In this document: positions 21,269-31,068 of the stretch, one piece after another
Layout of the letters: every line of letters begins with the position of its first letter
Numbering within the stretch: the first letter of the stretch is position 1
From: Pandoraea anhela
GTDB taxonomy: Bacteria > Pseudomonadota > Gammaproteobacteria > Burkholderiales > Burkholderiaceae
DNA length: 64,000 nt
Assembly: GCF_902459655.1 (NCBI RefSeq)
Contig: NZ_CABPSB010000020.1
Location: 33,052-97,051 of the forward strand
Direction of reading: 5' to 3'
Made by a program: the position numbers and the translations under genes
The notes under the pieces: generated by a model
What the model saw: the letters and a program-made list of their open reading frames with translations, nothing else
Told to the model about the DNA's origin: nothing
The model's database searches: none

Positions 21269-22561
21269 TTGGACGCCTTGCCCTTATGGGCGCAGATTTG
21301 CGCCGTCGCCTTCCTGATCATCTGCTCGGGGTTCTTTTCCATCTCGGAGACGAGCATGATGGCGCTCAACCGCCATCGCCTGAAGCACCTGGTGCGCATG
21401 AACGTCACCGGCGCCAAATCGACGCAGGGGCTGCTCTCCCGAACCGAAGATCTGCTCTCGACGATTCTCGTCGGCAATAACGTCATCAATACTGTCGTGC
21501 CGGTGCTCACCACGTCGATCGCGGTGCGCTACTTCGGCAACGATGCGCTCACGCTCTCCATCGCGACCGCGATGATTGCGCTGCTCATCATCATCTTCGC
21601 TGAGATCGGTCCGAAAATCGTGGGCGCGACGTATCCGGAGCGCATCGCCCTGTCCGTCAGCACACCGCTGCGGCCCATCGTCGTCGCGGCGGCCCCGCTC
21701 GTCTGGGTGCTGAACAGCTTCGTGCGCGGCATGCTGCGCGTGCTTCGCATCGATACGCGTCGCGCGGCAAGCGAAGCGCGTCTGACGACTGAAGAACTGC
21801 GCACCATCGTGCTCGAAGCCGGCAACTACATGCCGACCAAACCGCGGAGTGTGTTGCTCAATCTGCTCGATCTCGAAAACATCGCCGTCGACGACGTGAT
21901 GGTGCCGCGCGCCCGCATCGAGGCTCTCGACATTTCGGCGCCGCTCGATACCATCCTCTCGCAACTCGAGACCTGCTATCACAACAAGCTGCCCGTCTAC
22001 GACGGCGACATCGATCGCATCATCGGCATTTTGCCGGTGCGCCGCACGCTTTCCGCGCTACGACATCCGGACGATCTCTCGGTCGATACGCTGCGCGCGC
22101 TGCTCGTGGATCCCTACTTCATTCCGAGCGATACGCCTGCGCTGCGTCAGTTGCAGTACTTCCAGGAGAACCAGCGACGCGTGGGACTGGTGGTCAACGA
22201 GTACGGGGAAGTCGAAGGGCTCGTGACGACCGAGGACATCATCGAAGAACTCATCGGCGAGTTCACGACAAGCGTGCCGGGCACCGGTGGCAGCCGCTCG
22301 GGCTGGACGTCCGACGGCGAATGCCTGGTCGGTGGCGGCGTCGGACTGCGCGATCTGAACCGCCGGCTCGGGCTGCATCTGCCCACCGATGGCCCCAAGA
22401 CACTCAACGGCCTGATCCTCGAAGTGCTGCGCGAGATTCCGGAAGCTGCGGTCAGCCTCGAAATCGAGGGCCTGCGCATGGAGATCGTACAGATCGACAA
22501 TCAGGCAATCAAGACGGTACGCCTGTTCAAGCCGGGGCCACGCCCCTCGCATCACGACTGA
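21269..22561 (+). CDS. CNNM/CBS-domain transporter, HlyC/CorC family
   Basis: The 430-residue inner membrane protein has an N-terminal CNNM domain with about four hydrophobic segments (to about residue 190), two CBS domains (about 205-330) and a C-terminal CorC/HlyC domain. Such proteins are linked to Mg2+/Co2+ export or resistance; the ion moved here is unknown. The start is TTG 21269 (MDALPLWAQ), which matches the usual N terminus; there is no ATG nearby in frame and no strong ribosome binding site. pilB follows by 30 bp in the same direction. Confidence 0.88.
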   Translation: MDALPLWAQICAVAFLIICSGFFSISETSMMALNRHRLKHLVRMNVTGAKSTQGLLSRTEDLLSTILVGNNVINTVVPVLTTSIAVRYFGNDALTLSIATAMIALLIIIFAEIGPKIVGATYPERIALSVSTPLRPIVVAAAPLVWVLNSFVRGMLRVLRIDTRRAASEARLTTEELRTIVLEAGNYMPTKPRSVLLNLLDLENIAVDDVMVPRARIEALDISAPLDTILSQLETCYHNKLPVYDGDIDRIIGILPVRRTLSALRHPDDLSVDTLRALLVDPYFIPSDTPALRQLQYFQENQRRVGLVVNEYGEVEGLVTTEDIIEELIGEFTTSVPGTGGSRSGWTSDGECLVGGGVGLRDLNRRLGLHLPTDGPKTLNGLILEVLREIPEAAVSLEIEGLRMEIVQIDNQAIKTVRLFKPGPRPSHHD

Positions 22562-22591
22562 CGACGCAAGGCTGACGATCGCAGTGAACCG

Positions 22592-23953
22592 ATGACGTCC
22601 CCATCGTTCACTACCCGTTACACAGCCCCATTTTTCGGGTTATTCCGATTGAGCCGTCGCCGGGTTATGGCGAGACTGAAGCTTCACGCAGCTCTCGCCG
22701 AACCCTGTCATGTCACCATACGCCGCCACATCCGCCACCCCATCCCCCCCCCATCGGTTGACGCGACGTCGTCGCCCCAACCCGTCTCGCTCGTCTCAGC
22801 GACCTCATCGTCCGGGGCATCTCGCCTGTCTGTGGGGGCCGCTACGCCGCTGCAACTCCTTGAGCAAATACTGCACGACGCGATTCGCGCGGGCGCATCG
22901 GACATCCATTTCGAACCGATGGCACAACGCTTTCGCGTTCGACTGCGTATCGACGGATATTTGCAGGAGCAGAGCGACGTGCCGCTCGCTTGGCGCGACA
23001 TGCTCGTCTCACGCCTCAAAGTGCTCGCGAATCTGGACATCGCGCAAAAGCGGTTGCCGCAGGACGGACGCATGGTCTGGCGCGAAGCCGATGCGCCGGT
23101 GGAGTGTCGCGTGAGTGCGCTGCCCACGCTCTATGGCGAAAAACTCGTGGTGCGACTGCTCGACGGGGCGAAGGTCCCCCTCGCGCTCGAAGGACTCGGT
23201 TATACGCCAAAGCAGTACCTCGCACTGACGCAAGCGATCGCGCGTCCGCACGGCATGATTCTGCTGACCGGACCAACCGGCAGCGGCAAGACCGTTTCGC
23301 TCTACAGCTGCCTGCGGCGGCTCAACGATGCGTCGCGCAATATCGTCACGATCGAAGACCCGGTGGAAATCCGGTTGCCGGGCGTCACTCAGGTCAATCT
23401 GAACGAGCGCGCCGGACTCGATTTTGCTACCGCGCTGCGCGCCTTCCTCCGTCAGGATCCGGACGTACTCGTCGTCGGCGAAATTCGCGATGCGCAAACG
23501 GCCGAAATCGCGGTGCAGGCGGCGCAGACCGGGCATCTGGTCTTCGCGACCGTTCACGCCAACGACGCGCCGAGCACCTTGGCGCGCCTCTTCGATCTCG
23601 GCGTCGCGCCGTTCAACCTCTCGTCGACCCTGCTGCTCGTGAGCGCCCAGCGTTTGCTCCGGCGACGATGCCCTGCCGGGTGCCGGCCTCACGAGACGGC
23701 CATCGAGACCGCGCGCGGCACGCCCTCATGCATGCGCTGTCATGGCAGCGGTTACGCCGGCCGCATCGGCGCGTTCCAGGTGATGCCGATCAGCGCCACA
23801 CAAGCCCTCAATATTGCGCAGGCGCGTAGCCCTCACGAACTGGCGGCGCAAGCACGGAGCGAAGGGGTCATGACATTGCGCGAGGCCGGGTTGTGGCACG
23901 CGCAAGCGGGTGCCGTCAGTGAGGAAGACGTCGATGCGACAACCCCTGCGTGA
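22592..23953 (+). CDS. pilB: Type IV pilus assembly ATPase PilB (short form)
   Basis: PilB is the cytoplasmic hexameric ATPase that drives pilus extension. The C-terminal core is complete: ASDIHFEP, Walker A GPTGSGKT (227-234), the Asp box TIEDPVE, Walker B VLVVGEIRD (292-300) and the His box TGHLVFATVHAND. A zinc-binding Cys set is present (C360, C364, C380, C383). At 453 residues it is about 100 shorter than typical PilB and lacks the N-terminal GspE-N module, having a low-complexity N terminus instead. ATG 22592 is uncertain since no clear ribosome binding site is seen; the ATG at 22667 is an alternative. pilC overlaps by 20 bp. Confidence 0.9.
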   Translation: MTSPSFTTRYTAPFFGLFRLSRRRVMARLKLHAALAEPCHVTIRRHIRHPIPPPSVDATSSPQPVSLVSATSSSGASRLSVGAATPLQLLEQILHDAIRAGASDIHFEPMAQRFRVRLRIDGYLQEQSDVPLAWRDMLVSRLKVLANLDIAQKRLPQDGRMVWREADAPVECRVSALPTLYGEKLVVRLLDGAKVPLALEGLGYTPKQYLALTQAIARPHGMILLTGPTGSGKTVSLYSCLRRLNDASRNIVTIEDPVEIRLPGVTQVNLNERAGLDFATALRAFLRQDPDVLVVGEIRDAQTAEIAVQAAQTGHLVFATVHANDAPSTLARLFDLGVAPFNLSSTLLLVSAQRLLRRRCPAGCRPHETAIETARGTPSCMRCHGSGYAGRIGAFQVMPISATQALNIAQARSPHELAAQARSEGVMTLREAGLWHAQAGAVSEEDVDATTPA

Positions 23954-25184
23954 CGGCATGCCGAACCTGGCCCGGCCACGTCGATGGCACTGGCAGGGGC
24001 GCGATGCAGACGGACAACGTCGGCAAGGCGACATCGTCGCACGTGGCGAAGCCGCCGCACGTCTCCTGCTTCGCCAGCGTCATCCGCAACTGACGATCAC
24101 CCGTCTCGGCCCGGGGCGACGTCATGCGTCAGCGCCACGCACCCGGACATCCGATGCCACGGACCTCATCCGGCGACTCGCCACGTTACTCGGTGCAGGG
24201 GTTCCGCTAACAGCCGCGCTCGACGTGCTGGCGCGAGGCGCGCACACGCGGGGGCTCAAGCGGCTGGCGTCCGACATCGCGCAGGATGTCGCGTTGGGGC
24301 ATCCGCTGGCGCAGGCAATGTCGCAAGCCAGCCGGCGCTTTAGCGGCGTCGATTGCCAGTTGATCGCCGCCGGCGAGTTGGGCGGACAGCTTGGCCCGAC
24401 GTTGATGCGCCTGAGCGCCCACTATGACCACACACAAGCCGTGCGGAACAAACTTCAACGCGCACTGGCTTACCCGATCACGGTGCTGGCGGTAGCGATC
24501 GCCGTCGTGATTGCGCTACTGCAATGGGTCATCCCTGAGTTCGAGCGGCTGTTTGCGAGCGCCGCCGGCGGTGGCGTGCCGTTGCCGCCACTCACCCGCT
24601 GGCTGATCGCGCTTTCGCGAGGATCGCTGGCGAACGGTCCGTGGATACTGACGAGCACCGGTGCGGCGGGGCTCGTCGTGGTCGGTGCGCTTCGCAGACG
24701 TCACCGACTACGACGACAGCGTGACCGGTTGATATTGCGGCTACCGGGCGTCGGCCACATTGTCAGGATGATGAGCGCCGCCCGGTGGGCGCGAACGCTC
24801 GGCACACTGCTCGACGCAGGCGTAGCGCTACCCGATGCCATGGACGCCGCGGCGAGTGCGTGCGGCAATCTCGTCATGCAGCAGGCAGCGCATGATGTGC
24901 ACCGTAAGGTTGCCCGGGGTGCACGTCTTGCAACGTCGCTCGAAACCGATGAGCACTGGCCGCTGGCCGTGGCGCAACTGGCCGTGATCGGGGAGGAATC
25001 GGGTACACTCGGGCGCATGCTCAATCAGGCCGCCGGCCTGCTCGACGAAGAAGCTTCTCAGGCGCTGGTCAGCACCTGCGCGATGCTGGAACCCATGATG
25101 ATTACGTTTCTCGGCCTGCTGATCGGCGGCATGGTCCTCGCCATGTACCTGCCGATGTTCCAACTCGGATACGGTGTCGCATGA
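23934..25184 (+). CDS. pilC: Type IV pilus inner membrane platform protein PilC
   Basis: PilC is the platform that couples PilB movement to pilin insertion. The 416 residues carry two copies of the T2SSF domain (about 65-190 and 270-395) with three hydrophobic segments near 165-200, 215-245 and 380-410. ATG 23934 is taken because GAGGAAG lies just upstream; an in-frame start at 23910 lacks one. It overlaps the end of pilB by 20 bp, and its stop overlaps the pilD start (ATGA), so the three are translationally coupled. The PilB partner and gene order support the type IV pilus rather than type II secretion. Confidence 0.92.
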   Translation: MRQPLRDGMPNLARPRRWHWQGRDADGQRRQGDIVARGEAAARLLLRQRHPQLTITRLGPGRRHASAPRTRTSDATDLIRRLATLLGAGVPLTAALDVLARGAHTRGLKRLASDIAQDVALGHPLAQAMSQASRRFSGVDCQLIAAGELGGQLGPTLMRLSAHYDHTQAVRNKLQRALAYPITVLAVAIAVVIALLQWVIPEFERLFASAAGGGVPLPPLTRWLIALSRGSLANGPWILTSTGAAGLVVVGALRRRHRLRRQRDRLILRLPGVGHIVRMMSAARWARTLGTLLDAGVALPDAMDAAASACGNLVMQQAAHDVHRKVARGARLATSLETDEHWPLAVAQLAVIGEESGTLGRMLNQAAGLLDEEASQALVSTCAMLEPMMITFLGLLIGGMVLAMYLPMFQLGYGVA

Positions 25185-26041
25185 ACGCCCTCGATGGCTA
25201 CGCAGAACTGCTTCTCGTCGATTGGCTGGCACAGTTGGCGCCTCATTGGCGTCTCACGCTGTTTGCCGTCATCGGCGTGCTTGCCGGGTTGTTTCTCGAT
25301 GTCGTCGTGCGGCGCGTGCCGGCCGCCATCGAACGCGCATGGCTTGAAGAATTACAAGCCGCCGAGACGCCGGAGGCCGCAGCGCCCGTCGAGCCGACAC
25401 TTCATACGACGCCCCTGGCCCTCGCGCCTGCGGCCCAACTGTCGAGCGTCGCCGCCACCGAACGTCCCATGACGTTTGCGGACGCGGCACCGCCGCGTCG
25501 CTTGCAACTCGCGTTGCTCACCGGCGTACTAAGCGCCGCCGTCTCTTGGCGCTTCGGGCCAACGTGGCAGAGCCTTGGCGCGCTCGGCCTCGTCTGGACA
25601 CTCATCGCGCTCGCCTACATCGATCACGACACGCAACTGCTGCCCGACATCCTGACGCTCCCGCTCCTTTGGGCGGGCCTGCTCTGCAACCTCGGCCACT
25701 GGTTCGCCGCGCTGCCCGACGCGGTGATCGGCGCGGCGGCGGGGTATACGAGCCTGTGGGCGATGTATTGGGCGTATTGGTGGATCCGGCGGCGCGAGGG
25801 CATGGGATTCGGCGACTTCAAACTTTACGCGGCGCTCGGCGCCTGGTTCGGCTGGACAGCGCTGCCGCAGATACTGCTGGTCGCCTGCGTGCTCGCCATC
25901 GTCGTCGCCGGTAGCGGCTGGCTGATGGGTCGCTTGCGCGGCGACCAGATGTTTCCTTTCGGGGCGTTTCTCGCCGCAGCGGGTATCGTCACGCTGTTCG
26001 GCGGAGACGGCCTGATGCTCTGGATCGGAGGCACCCCATGA
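25181..26041 (+). CDS. pilD: Prepilin leader peptidase without the zinc tetracysteine
   Basis: PilD cleaves the leader of prepilins and in most cases methylates the new N terminus. The 286-residue membrane protein shows the two catalytic aspartate sites of the family: [11 protein letters not shown] (about 147-156) and GMGFGD (D212). The N-terminal cytoplasmic domain, normally with two CxxC pairs, is here an Ala/Pro-rich stretch (about 55-105) with no cysteine at all. Peptidase activity is therefore likely, while the function of the N-terminal part is uncertain. Start and stop overlap pilC and coaE by ATGA. No pilin gene is in the window. Confidence 0.9.
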   Translation: MNALDGYAELLLVDWLAQLAPHWRLTLFAVIGVLAGLFLDVVVRRVPAAIERAWLEELQAAETPEAAAPVEPTLHTTPLALAPAAQLSSVAATERPMTFADAAPPRRLQLALLTGVLSAAVSWRFGPTWQSLGALGLVWTLIALAYIDHDTQLLPDILTLPLLWAGLLCNLGHWFAALPDAVIGAAAGYTSLWAMYWAYWWIRRREGMGFGDFKLYAALGAWFGWTALPQILLVACVLAIVVAGSGWLMGRLRGDQMFPFGAFLAAAGIVTLFGGDGLMLWIGGTP

Positions 26042-26652
26042 CTTACGCCATCGGCCTGACCGGCGGCATCGGCAGCGGCAAGACGACCGTCGCCAATCTG
26101 TTCGCCACGCACGGTATCGCCATCATCGACACCGACGCCATCGCGCACCGTATTACCGCGCCGGGCGGTGCGGCCATGCCGGCGATTCGTCGTGAATTCG
26201 GCGACGCGTTCGTCGCGCCGGACGGCTCGCTCGATCGCGCTCGCATGCGCGACGCTGTCTTTACGGACGACGCCGCAAAAGCACGTTTGGAGGCGATCAC
26301 CCATCCGCTGATCCGCACGGAATGCGAGCGCGCAGCGGCCGAAGCCGACGGGCCCTATCTGATTTTCGTTGTGCCGTTGCTCGTCGAATCCGGCACGTGG
26401 CGCGAGCGCGTGCAGCGCGTACTGGTCGTCGATTGCACGCAGGAGACCCAGATCGCGCGCGTCATGGCCCGCAATCGCTTCACCCGCGAGCAGGTGCAGG
26501 CGATCATGGCGCGACAGGCCACGCGCGCACAGCGGCTCGCCGCGGCGGACGACGTCATCGACAACGACGTGCCGCACGCCCCTCTGGCACCGCAGGTCGA
26601 CCGCCTGCACGCGGCGTATCTTCAGTTGGCGACGCGCGCGGCTGGCGAGTGA
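26038..26652 (+). CDS. coaE: Dephospho-CoA kinase
   Basis: CoaE phosphorylates the 3'-hydroxyl of dephospho-CoA, the last step of coenzyme A synthesis. The 204 residues begin [16 protein letters not shown], with the P-loop at 9-16, followed by the family motif IDTDAIAH and the lid-region [14 protein letters not shown]. Length is standard. Its ATG overlaps the pilD stop, the classical pilD-coaE order of Proteobacteria, so its expression probably depends on the pil transcript unless an internal promoter exists. Confidence 0.96.
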   Translation: MTYAIGLTGGIGSGKTTVANLFATHGIAIIDTDAIAHRITAPGGAAMPAIRREFGDAFVAPDGSLDRARMRDAVFTDDAAKARLEAITHPLIRTECERAAAEADGPYLIFVVPLLVESGTWRERVQRVLVVDCTQETQIARVMARNRFTREQVQAIMARQATRAQRLAAADDVIDNDVPHAPLAPQVDRLHAAYLQLATRAAGE

Positions 26653-26806
26653 GCTTGCGACGTGGGGTATCGTGCCAACACGAGTAAAGCGGACGAGATG
26701 GACAAGGTAGACAAATCGAAGGAGGCAGACGAGGTGGATGCCGTTGCAAAGCACGGAATTTCGCGCACCCGTTCTGCACGCGGTTCTCGATTGAGCGCCA
26801 CTCGCG

Positions 26807-26836
26807 TTGCCACCCGACAGATTCCCGCATTAGAAT
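26807..26836 (+). promoter_or_regulatory. Predicted zapD-yacG promoter
   Basis: TTGCCA (26807-26812) and TAGAAT (26831-26836) are 18 bp apart, ending 43 bp before the zapD start. The coaE to zapD gap (227 bp) otherwise shows nothing recognisable. Confidence 0.5.
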
Positions 26837-26879
26837 GTCGCCATTACGCTGAAAAGCGCCAACTTTTGGGCCAACGCGC

Positions 26880-27635
26880 TTGATCCTGTACGAATATCCG
26901 CTCAACGAACGCATTCGCACGCTGCTTCGGCTAGAAGAGCTGTTCGGGCGCTTTGCCTTTTTCGTCGGACAGGATCAGCCGCTCGATCATCACGCGGCCC
27001 TGATCACGATGTTCGAGATTGCCGACATCGCCGGTCGCACCGATCTGAAGAACGAACTGGTCAAAGAACTCGACCGGCAACGTCAGACGCTCCAGACCTA
27101 TCGCGGCAATCCCGATATCGCCTCCGACGCGCTCGAACAGTTCATCGGCGAAGTCGAGCTGGCCATCGCGAACCTCAATCAGATTCCCGGCAAACCCGGT
27201 CAGCACCTGAACGACAACGAATGGCTCGCAAGCATTCGCAGTCGCTCGGTGATTCCCGGTGGCACATGCCGTTTCGATCTGCCGTCGTATTACGCCTGGC
27301 GTCATAACGATGCCGAGCAGCGACGTCAGGACATCGATAAGTGGATCGGTCCGCTATTCCCGATTCGTGACGCCATCGGCATCGTGCTCGGGCTGGCGCG
27401 CGAGTCCGGTCATGCCAGCAAGGCGATGGCGCAACAGGGTAGCTACCAGCAGATGCTGACCGGGCGCGTGTATCAACTGATGCAGGTACGTGTCGCGGCG
27501 GACCTCCGCGTGATTCCCGAAGCGAGCGCCAACAAGTACATGCTGTGGGTGCGTTTCACGACGCAGGACGGTGATCTGAAGCCGCGTCCCGTCGACAGCG
27601 ACGTTCCGTTCCTGCTTACCCTCTGTAACCTGTAA
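26880..27635 (+). CDS. zapD: Cell division protein ZapD
   Basis: ZapD binds the C-terminal tail of FtsZ and bundles its filaments at mid-cell. The 251 residues start [22 protein letters not shown] and show the family pattern throughout, including the C-terminal [12 protein letters not shown]. The start is TTG 26880, since the conserved N terminus begins there and no ATG is near. FtsZ, its partner, is encoded 10 kb away in the same window. yacG follows after 4 bp. Confidence 0.93.
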   Translation: MILYEYPLNERIRTLLRLEELFGRFAFFVGQDQPLDHHAALITMFEIADIAGRTDLKNELVKELDRQRQTLQTYRGNPDIASDALEQFIGEVELAIANLNQIPGKPGQHLNDNEWLASIRSRSVIPGGTCRFDLPSYYAWRHNDAEQRRQDIDKWIGPLFPIRDAIGIVLGLARESGHASKAMAQQGSYQQMLTGRVYQLMQVRVAADLRVIPEASANKYMLWVRFTTQDGDLKPRPVDSDVPFLLTLCNL

Positions 27636-27639
27636 GACC

Positions 27640-27837
27640 ATGACGAGCGTCGTCAACTGTCCGACCTGCGGCAAGAAGGTGGTTTGGGCGCCGCAGTCCA
27701 AATTCCGCCCGTTCTGCTCAGAGCGCTGCAAGCAGATCGACATGGGCGCTTGGGCCGCAGAGAAGTACACGATCCCCGCCGAATCGCCGGAAGACCCCTC
27801 TCAGGAATCGCCCCTCGATCCGACGCAACGCGGATAA
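27640..27837 (+). CDS. yacG: DNA gyrase inhibitor YacG
   Basis: The 65-residue protein carries a zinc-ribbon of the YacG type: CPTCGK (two Cys) and [10 protein letters not shown] (two Cys), followed by an acidic, Pro-rich tail. YacG of E. coli binds GyrB and blocks DNA binding. It starts 4 bp after zapD, so the two form a small operon, ending at the terminator 27912-27949. Confidence 0.93.
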   Translation: MTSVVNCPTCGKKVVWAPQSKFRPFCSERCKQIDMGAWAAEKYTIPAESPEDPSQESPLDPTQRG

Positions 27838-27911
27838 GTCACGCCGGACCGGTATGGGCCCGTGAGCCGTGGCGTGCGTATCGTCGTAACCGTCCCTGCC
27901 CCGAAAGCTAA

Positions 27912-27949
27912 AAAAAAGCCGCTTCGGCATCTGTCGAAGCGGCTTTTTT
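27912..27949. terminator. Bidirectional terminator between yacG and mutT
   Basis: A perfect 15-bp stem (27912-27926 with 27935-27949) begins with six A and ends with six T, serving the convergent yacG and mutT genes. Confidence 0.9.
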
Positions 27950-27979
27950 GCGCGACATCGCGAATCGCGGCACTGGTCT

Positions 27980-28414
27980 TCAGGCGCGCGCCGCCAACTC
28001 CTCTGCGAGCCACGTCAACGGCGGCAGTGCAGCCGGCAGCAAAGGCTCGACGCTTACCGGCGGGTGCTCCCACGCCAGCGCCTGCCCTTCCTTGCCGTGC
28101 GGCTCGCCCTGCCATGCCGTGACCTTGCAAAAATGCAGACGCACGTACGCATGGGGATAGTCATGCTCCAGCACACGCCACGGCGCGCAGCGCTCGACCG
28201 TCACCCCCAGTTCCTCGTGCAACTCGCGTGCTAGCGCCGCCGCGACCGACTCTCCGGCCTCCAGCTTGCCCCCTGGAAACTCCCAGTAACCGGCATACGG
28301 CTTGCCCGCGGGACGCTGCCCGAGCAGCACCGCACCGTCCGGGCGCACCATCACACCCACGGCCACCTCCGTGACGGGGCGCCCATCCGGCGCCGTTCGA
28401 TTCGAGTCTGTCAT
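27980..28414 (-). CDS. mutT: MutT-like Nudix hydrolase (8-oxo-dGTPase)
   Basis: The 144-residue protein has a full Nudix box (GGKLEAGES and RELHEELG) and the MutT N-terminal pattern VAVGVMVRPDG and GYWEFPGG. MutT clears 8-oxo-dGTP from the nucleotide pool to prevent A:T to C:G changes. ATG 28414 has AGGTG about 9 nt upstream and gives MTDSNRT; a GTG four codons earlier lies on that site and is less likely. The DUF815 ATPase gene lies 94 bp upstream on the same strand, with argJ and secA before it. Confidence 0.88.
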   Translation of the reverse strand: MTDSNRTAPDGRPVTEVAVGVMVRPDGAVLLGQRPAGKPYAGYWEFPGGKLEAGESVAAALARELHEELGVTVERCAPWRVLEHDYPHAYVRLHFCKVTAWQGEPHGKEGQALAWEHPPVSVEPLLPAALPPLTWLAEELAARA

Positions 28415-28508
28415 ATCACTACACACCTACGGAATTTCTCACCAGGACGGACGGCGCTCGACCCGCCTACCGATTGCGCTCCCAACCAAGCGCCGCATCG
28501 CCCTATCG

Positions 28509-29396
28509 TTACGACGCGTGCGACGCCGCCGCCCCACGCTGCTTGCCCGCCCAGTCGCGTGCGAACTGGAAGGCCACCCGCCCCGAGCGCGAACCGCGCT
28601 CCAACGCCCAGATCAACGCCTCCTGACGCGCGCTCTCCGTCTGGTCCGCCGGCACGCCGAAATGCTGCAACCAGTGGCCGACGATCGTCAGGTAGTCGTC
28701 CTGCTTGAACGGATAGAAGCTCACCCACAGCCCGAACCGCTCGGACAGCGAGATCTTTTCCTCGATCACTTCGCCCGGATGAATCTCACCGTCTTCGGTG
28801 TGGCGATAGCTCTCGTTGTCCTTCATGTACTCGGGCAACAGGTGACGACGGTTGGACGTCGCGTAAATGAGCACGTTGTCCGACTGGGCGGCGATCGAAC
28901 CGTCGAGTGCGACTTTCAGCGCCTTGTAACCCGACTCGCCGTCTTCGAACGACAGATCGTCGCAGAACACGACGAAGCGCTCCGGCCGCTGCGAAATCAG
29001 ATCGACGATGTCGCCCAGATCGATCAAATCGTCCTTGTCGACTTCGATCAGTCGCAAGCCTTCCGGTGCGTACTGATTCAGACACGCCTTGATCAGCGAC
29101 GACTTGCCGGTGCCGCGTGCGCCGGTGAGCAACACGTTGTTGGCCGGCTCGCCGCGCACGAACTGACGCGTGTTCTGTTCGATCAGCGCCTTTTGACGCT
29201 CGATGTTTTGCAGATCGCCGAGCGTGATGCCGGAGACGTGCGCGACCGGTTGCAGGAAGCCGCGTCCCTGCTTCTTGCGCCAGCGAAACGCCGTCGCGAC
29301 GCTCCAGTCAATCTCGGGAGTCGCCGGGGGCAGCATTGCCTCCAGCCGGGCCAGCACGCCTTCGGCGCGCGTCAGGAACTGTTCCAGTTTGTCCAT
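28509..29396 (-). CDS. DUF815-family AAA-type ATPase
   Basis: The 295 residues include a P-loop GARGTGKSS (92-100), a Walker B FVVFCDDLSFE and the ATSNRRHL sensor region typical of DUF815 ATPases. The biological role is not known. It sits between argJ and mutT on the same strand, the usual Burkholderiales order. There is no signal or membrane segment, so it is cytoplasmic. Confidence 0.88.
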   Translation of the reverse strand: MDKLEQFLTRAEGVLARLEAMLPPATPEIDWSVATAFRWRKKQGRGFLQPVAHVSGITLGDLQNIERQKALIEQNTRQFVRGEPANNVLLTGARGTGKSSLIKACLNQYAPEGLRLIEVDKDDLIDLGDIVDLISQRPERFVVFCDDLSFEDGESGYKALKVALDGSIAAQSDNVLIYATSNRRHLLPEYMKDNESYRHTEDGEIHPGEVIEEKISLSERFGLWVSFYPFKQDDYLTIVGHWLQHFGVPADQTESARQEALIWALERGSRSGRVAFQFARDWAGKQRGAAASHAS

Positions 29397-29641
29397 TGCT
29401 TCGAAATCCCCGCGCCGCTATCGGGCGCTCGTGTCGATGCTTCCAGGTGTTGTCGTTTCCCTTCGCTGTGCGCCCCGGCGCTTTTGCCACCGGCGGGCGA
29501 TGCGCCCGATATCGATATGCCAGTGCCATCGGGCAACCACGTCTACCGGCGCAGGGGCGATGCCGGTCAGGCATCGGCCGCTGCGCCGACGGCCCTTCGC
29601 ATCCGGTGGGATGCTCACGATCCGGGCCGTCGCGTCGGGTC

Positions 29642-30871
29642 TCAGGAGCGGTAATCCGCGTTGATGCTCACGTAGTCATGCGAGAGATCGCACGTCCACA
29701 GCGTTGCCGCTGCGGCGCCACGCCCCAGCACCACACGTACCGTAATTTCGCTTTGCTTCATCACGCGCTGACCGTCTTCCTCGCGGTAGTCGGCGTTGCG
29801 CCCGCCTGCGCGGGCGACCAGCACGTCGTCTAGATAAAGGTCGATCGTGCTGACGTCCAGGTCGTTCACGCCCGCATAGCCGATCGCGGCCAGAATGCGG
29901 CCCAGATTCGGATCGGACGCAAAAAATGCCGTCTTCACCAACGGCGAATGGCCAATCGCATACGCGATCTGACGGCACTCGGCCACGTCACGGCCACCTT
30001 CGACCGTCACGGTGATGAACTTGGTCGCGCCTTCGCCGTCGCGCACGATCAATTGCGCCAGTTCCTGCGAGATCGACAGCAACGCGTCACGCAACGCGGC
30101 GAACGCCGGGGAATCCGTGCTGGCGATTTCCGGCAGGTCGGTCTGCCCCGTTGCCGCCACGATAAAGGAGTCGTTGGTCGACGTATCGCCATCGATGGTG
30201 ATGGCGTTGAACGAGCGGTCGGCAACGTATTTCACCAGCGCGTCGAGCACCGGCTGCGCCACGCGGGCGTTGGTGCCGACGAAGCCGAGCATGGTCGCCA
30301 TGTTCGGTTTGATCATGCCCGCGCCCTTGCTGATGCCGGTGAGCACGATCGCCTGACCGTCGATCACGATCTGACGCGACGCCGCCTTCGGCAGCGTATC
30401 GGTCGTCATGATCGACTGCGCGGCCTCGTACCAGTGCGCGGGCGCCAGATTGCCGATGGCCTGCGGCAGACCGGCGACCAGACGGTCGACCGGCAGCGGC
30501 TCGAGAATCACCCCCGTGGAGAACGGCAGAATCTGGTTGGACGAGACGGACAGCAGCTCAGCGAGCGCGTCGCACGTCGCTCGCGTGGCGAGCATGCCCG
30601 GTTCGCCGGTACCTGCGTTGGCGTTACCCGTGTTGACGACGAGCGCGCGAATGCCTGCCCTGGCCGCCAGATGTTCCTTGCACACCGTCACCGGCGCGGC
30701 GCAGAAGCGGTTCGTCGTGAACACGCCCGATACCGTGCTGCCGGCGGCCAGTCGCATGACCAGTACGTCTTTGCGGTTCGGTTTGCGGATATTGGCTTCG
30801 GCCCAGCCCAGTTCGACGCCCGGAACGGCGCGCAGTTGGGAGGGTTCGATCGAGGGGAAATTGACGGCCAT
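29642..30871 (-). CDS. argJ: Bifunctional ornithine acetyltransferase / N-acetylglutamate synthase
   Basis: ArgJ moves the acetyl group from N-acetylornithine to glutamate and so runs the cyclic arginine pathway; some forms also acetylate glutamate from acetyl-CoA. The 409-residue precursor contains the autoproteolysis site [14 protein letters not shown], with T193 as the nucleophile that becomes the N terminus of the beta chain. The N-terminal [11 protein letters not shown] and [12 protein letters not shown] segments fit the family. Whether it is mono- or bifunctional cannot be read here. It lies 197 bp downstream of secA. Confidence 0.95.
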   Translation of the reverse strand: MAVNFPSIEPSQLRAVPGVELGWAEANIRKPNRKDVLVMRLAAGSTVSGVFTTNRFCAAPVTVCKEHLAARAGIRALVVNTGNANAGTGEPGMLATRATCDALAELLSVSSNQILPFSTGVILEPLPVDRLVAGLPQAIGNLAPAHWYEAAQSIMTTDTLPKAASRQIVIDGQAIVLTGISKGAGMIKPNMATMLGFVGTNARVAQPVLDALVKYVADRSFNAITIDGDTSTNDSFIVAATGQTDLPEIASTDSPAFAALRDALLSISQELAQLIVRDGEGATKFITVTVEGGRDVAECRQIAYAIGHSPLVKTAFFASDPNLGRILAAIGYAGVNDLDVSTIDLYLDDVLVARAGGRNADYREEDGQRVMKQSEITVRVVLGRGAAAATLWTCDLSHDYVSINADYRS

Positions 30872-31020
30872 GAGGGTTCGCCCGCGAGAGGTAAGGGTTG
30901 CATCTCCCGCCCTGGCGATGTCGGCACGACAGCCCGCCGGGGCGGCGGTTGATCGGTGCGGCCGGTTCGATCAGTTGCGAAACGCGTTGCAAAACGTGTT
31001 ACGAATACCGGCGCTACAAA

Positions 31021-31055
31021 CGACGCGGCGCCGATCAGGAGTCGGCGCCGCGTCG
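31021..31055 (-). terminator. Hairpin after secA
   Basis: A perfect 14-bp stem (31021-31034 with 31042-31055) with a 7-nt loop follows the secA stop by 13 nt. The tail is only TTTG on the minus strand, so it is a strong hairpin with a weak T-run. Confidence 0.65.
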
Positions 31056-31068
31056 ATCGGTTCACATC

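Noticed and set aside
26662-26883. 73-residue charged open frame between coaE and zapD
   Set aside because: It overlaps the predicted zapD promoter and the zapD start, has no ribosome binding site, and looks like translated spacer.
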